Positions 5,858 to 7,838 of a stretch of 7,838 nt of DNA are shown in pieces (the first letter of the stretch is position 1; the number at the start of each line of letters is the position of its first letter). Under the pieces are notes generated by a model, which made no database searches, had not been told where the DNA came from, and worked only from the letters and a program-made list of their open reading frames with translations. Origin of the DNA: Sulfitobacter sp. (GTDB lineage: Bacteria > Pseudomonadota > Alphaproteobacteria > Rhodobacterales > Rhodobacteraceae); NCBI GenBank assembly GCA_024636395.1, contig JAGXHD010000015.1, forward strand, positions 1 through 7,838, read 5' to 3'. Position numbers and translations under genes: made by a program.

Positions 5858-6328
5858 GTGTCACATGCAAGCATCGGCCACATCCATCTGCGCGTCTCGA
5901 ACCTAGAGCGGTCGATTGCGTTCTACCGAGATATTCTCGAATTCGACATCACAATGCAAATCGGCGACAGTGCCGCTTTCCTGGGGGCCGGCGGTTATCA
6001 CCACCATATTGGGCTGAACACCTGGGAGAGCTTGGGTGCTACACCCCCACCGGCTGGCCATACCGGGCTCTACCACGGCGCCTATCTCTATGCCGATCGC
6101 GCCGCTTTGGGCCGCGTCGTGAAAAGGGTGCTTGCGGCAGGCATCCCCTTGGCCGGTGCAGCGGATCATGGCGTGAGTGAAGCAGTCTATCTGCGCGATC
6201 CGGACGGTAATGGCGTCGAGATTTACTGCGACCGTCCCCGCAGCGCCTGGCCCGTAGATGCGGCAGGCGGACTCGCGATGGTAAACGCACATCTGGATGT
6301 CGCCGCGTTGATCCGCGAAGCCGGATAG
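5858..6328 (+). CDS. VOC (glyoxalase/extradiol dioxygenase superfamily) protein, CatE-like
   Basis: This 156-residue protein is a single vicinal-oxygen-chelate domain of two beta-alpha-beta-beta-beta modules. The first module opens with IGHIHLRVSNLERSIAFYRD (6-25) and contains GGYHHHIGLNTW (45-56). The second contains GLYHGAYLY (70-78) and ends in the signature HGVSEAVYLRDPDGNGVEIY (104-123). Likely metal ligands are His8, His73 and Glu121, the usual His-His-Glu triad of Fe(II)/Mn(II) VOC enzymes. The segments resemble CatE-type catechol 2,3-dioxygenases such as that of Bacillus subtilis, which has two such domains and about twice the length. Ring cleavage of a catechol-like compound is the nearest family function, but the actual substrate is unknown and a role in electrophile detoxification is equally possible. 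The start is GTG. The gene is first in an apparent operon with the deacetylase (55-bp gap) and the nitroreductase. Confidence 0.85.
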   Translation: MSHASIGHIHLRVSNLERSIAFYRDILEFDITMQIGDSAAFLGAGGYHHHIGLNTWESLGATPPPAGHTGLYHGAYLYADRAALGRVVKRVLAAGIPLAGAADHGVSEAVYLRDPDGNGVEIYCDRPRSAWPVDAAGGLAMVNAHLDVAALIREAG

Positions 6329-6383
6329 GCGTGGACAATCCCAGCCCTCTTTGCCACCTTCACACCAGCAATAGGAGGCCCCG

Positions 6384-7490
6384 ATGACAACAGGTTTTTT
6401 CTGGGACGAGCGCACGTTCTGGCACGCAGGTGGCAACTATGCCATGACACTCCCCTTAGGCGGTCTGGTGCAGCCCCTCGCCGCCGGGGGCCTCCCCGAG
6501 AGCCCCGAGACAAAGCGGCGTTTGAAAAACCTGATGGACGTGACCGGCATAACGCGCGATCTCGACATGCGCAGTGCAGACCAAGCAACTCGTGCGGAGT
6601 TGGAGCGCGTACATCCCGCCTCCTATCTCGATGCCTTCAAATCCGCCTCAGATAGCGGTGGCGGCGAATTGGGCCATCACGCGCCCTTCGCTCAGGGCGG
6701 CTATGAGATCGCAGCGCTTTCCGCCGGTCTCGCCACCGCTGCCGTGCGCGCCGTGGCAAGTGGAGGCCTGACGAATGCCTATTCGCTCAGCCGTCCGCCC
6801 GGTCACCATTGTGAGCCGGACAAACCGATGGGGTTCTGCCTGTTGTCGAACATCGGGATCGCCGTCGAGACGGCCAAGGCCGAAGGGCGCATTACCCGAG
6901 CAGTGATCCTCGACTGGGACGTGCATCACGGCAATGGCTCCGAGACGGTATTCTACGACCGTGACGACGTGCTCACGATCTCGCTGCATCAGGAAAGCAA
7001 CTATCCGCTCGAAACCGGCGCGCTTCACGACCGTGGAACGGGCGCGGGAGAGGGGTATAACCTCAACCTTCCCCTGCCCCCCGGTCTGGGCCATGAGGGG
7101 TACCTGCACGCGATCGACACGGTCGTGATCCCGCAGATCGTGGCGTTCAACCCCGATATCATCATCGTCGCCTGCGGCTATGATTGCGCCATGCCCGATC
7201 CGCTGGCATCCATGCTGGCCTATACGCAGACCTTCCGCGACATGACCACCCGCATCAGGCAAACTGCCGAGCAGGTCTGCGACGGCAAGCTCGTCGTGGT
7301 GCATGAGGGAGGCTATTCGGAGGTCTATGTACCGTTCTGCGGCCACGCCGTGCTGGAAGCCCTCAGCGGGAGTGAGATCACCGCTCCCGATCCGCTGGAG
7401 GATGTCATGATCAGGCGCCAGCCCAATGCGCGCATCACCGCGTTCCATAAGCAAATGATCGATGACATGGCCGCCGAACTAGGACTTTAA
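6384..7490 (+). CDS. Class II histone deacetylase-family zinc amidohydrolase (HDAH-like)
   Basis: Members of this arginase/deacetylase-fold family remove acyl groups from amines (acetyl-lysine in eukaryotes, acetylpolyamines or other acylated amines in bacteria) with a catalytic zinc. The 368-residue protein is close in length and sequence pattern to the class II HDAH of Bordetella/Alcaligenes FB188. The active site appears complete: His141-His142 in SRPPGHHCEPD, zinc ligands Asp179 and His181 in LDWDVHHGNG (176-185), zinc ligand Asp267 in ACGYDCAM (263-270), and transition-state Tyr311 in EGGYSEVY. PMGFCLLSN (148-156) and TISLHQ (198-203) are also family signatures. No signal peptide is seen, so it is cytoplasmic. 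ATG at 6384 follows an excellent AGGAGG (6373-6378) at 5 nt, the strongest ribosome binding site in the window. The stop is 3 bp before the next gene, which shows co-transcription. The natural substrate is unknown. Confidence 0.93.
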   Translation: MTTGFFWDERTFWHAGGNYAMTLPLGGLVQPLAAGGLPESPETKRRLKNLMDVTGITRDLDMRSADQATRAELERVHPASYLDAFKSASDSGGGELGHHAPFAQGGYEIAALSAGLATAAVRAVASGGLTNAYSLSRPPGHHCEPDKPMGFCLLSNIGIAVETAKAEGRITRAVILDWDVHHGNGSETVFYDRDDVLTISLHQESNYPLETGALHDRGTGAGEGYNLNLPLPPGLGHEGYLHAIDTVVIPQIVAFNPDIIIVACGYDCAMPDPLASMLAYTQTFRDMTTRIRQTAEQVCDGKLVVVHEGGYSEVYVPFCGHAVLEALSGSEITAPDPLEDVMIRRQPNARITAFHKQMIDDMAAELGL

Positions 7491-7493
7491 CTC

Positions 7494-7838
7494 ATGCCCA
7501 CTCCCAATCCAGCAGCGCTCGATTTCCTGCTCACACGTCGCTCGCGCCCGGCCAAGACACTGACGGGGCCGGTACCGGACCGCGCGGCGCTAACGCAACT
7601 GCTGACCGCCGCCTCGCGCTCGCCGGATCATGGCAAGCTAGAGCCATGGCGCTTTATCGTGATCGACCGCGCTGCGATGGCGCCACTGGCCGAGCTTGCA
7701 CAAAAGCGCGGCGAAGCGCTTGCCCTGGGTCCAGAGCAGACTTTGAAGGGACGCGCGCAGTTCGATCAGGGGCTTCTCGCCGTCGCCGTGATCGAAGTAC
7801 AAAAACTCTCCGAAAAGATCCCTCCGCTGGAGCAGACC
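7494..7838 (+). CDS. Nitroreductase-family flavoprotein, YdjA-like (partial, runs off the right edge)
   Basis: The 115 codons present code for the N-terminal part of an FMN-dependent NAD(P)H oxidoreductase of the nitroreductase superfamily, usually about 180-195 residues. LLTRRSRPAKTL (12-23) is the FMN-phosphate-binding RRS region near the N-terminus. AASRSPDHGKLEPWRFIVI (39-57) matches the APDH...QPWRF motif typical of the YdjA subgroup. The later KIPPLEQ (108-114) resembles its conserved KVPxWEQ-like segment. ATG at 7494 lies 3 bp after the deacetylase TAA, with AGGA at 7481-7484 as the likely ribosome binding site, so it is the third gene of the VOC-deacetylase operon. Family members reduce nitroaromatics, quinones or unsaturated compounds; the substrate here is unknown. 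The C-terminal part is outside the window. Confidence 0.88.
   Translation, partial: MPTPNPAALDFLLTRRSRPAKTLTGPVPDRAALTQLLTAASRSPDHGKLEPWRFIVIDRAAMAPLAELAQKRGEALALGPEQTLKGRAQFDQGLLAVAVIEVQKLSEKIPPLEQT

Noticed and set aside
6648..7454. Open frame of 268 codons on the minus strand within the deacetylase gene
   Set aside because: It is antisense to a gene with a complete set of catalytic motifs, and its translation shows no recognisable family features.

Overview
The window (7838 bp, GC-rich) most likely comes from an alphaproteobacterium of the Rhodobacterales/Roseobacter type. The grounds are the high-GC codon use, the murJ - rhomboid-like - trpS neighbourhood, which I recall from that order, and a convincing bciA gene. 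BciA is the NADPH-dependent 8-vinyl reductase of bacteriochlorophyll synthesis, so the host is probably an (aerobic) anoxygenic phototroph. The placement is inferred from protein resemblance and gene order; no database search was possible.

Layout. (1) Bases 1-59 hold the last 18 codons of an upstream gene, possibly glnD, whose stop overlaps the TTG start of an MFS transporter (56-1276, +). (2) bciA (1261-2211, -) runs tail to tail into the MFS gene with a 16-bp overlap. (3) A 112-bp divergent gap with two perfect palindromes separates bciA from murJ (2324-3925, +), the lipid II flippase. (4) A rhomboid-like membrane protein (3929-4648, -) converges on murJ with only 3 bp between the stops. 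A perfect 9-bp-stem hairpin lies just inside its 3' end. (5) trpS (4733-5755, +) is divergent from the rhomboid gene. (6) After a 102-bp gap with weak hairpins and a 7+7 bp inverted repeat comes an apparent operon on + : a VOC/CatE-like dioxygenase (5858-6328), a class II HDAC-family zinc deacetylase (6384-7490) and a YdjA-like nitroreductase that runs off the window (7494-7838).

The left and middle parts are mostly housekeeping (cell wall lipid II export, tryptophan charging) plus one pigment gene. The right part looks like an accessory module for modifying or detoxifying small, possibly aromatic or acylated, molecules. The most notable observation is that the rhomboid homologue has lost the catalytic serine, the catalytic histidine and the oxyanion asparagine, so it should be a pseudoprotease. 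No gene-free stretch exceeds about 110 bp. I saw no tRNA, rRNA, CRISPR array, insertion sequence or phage feature.
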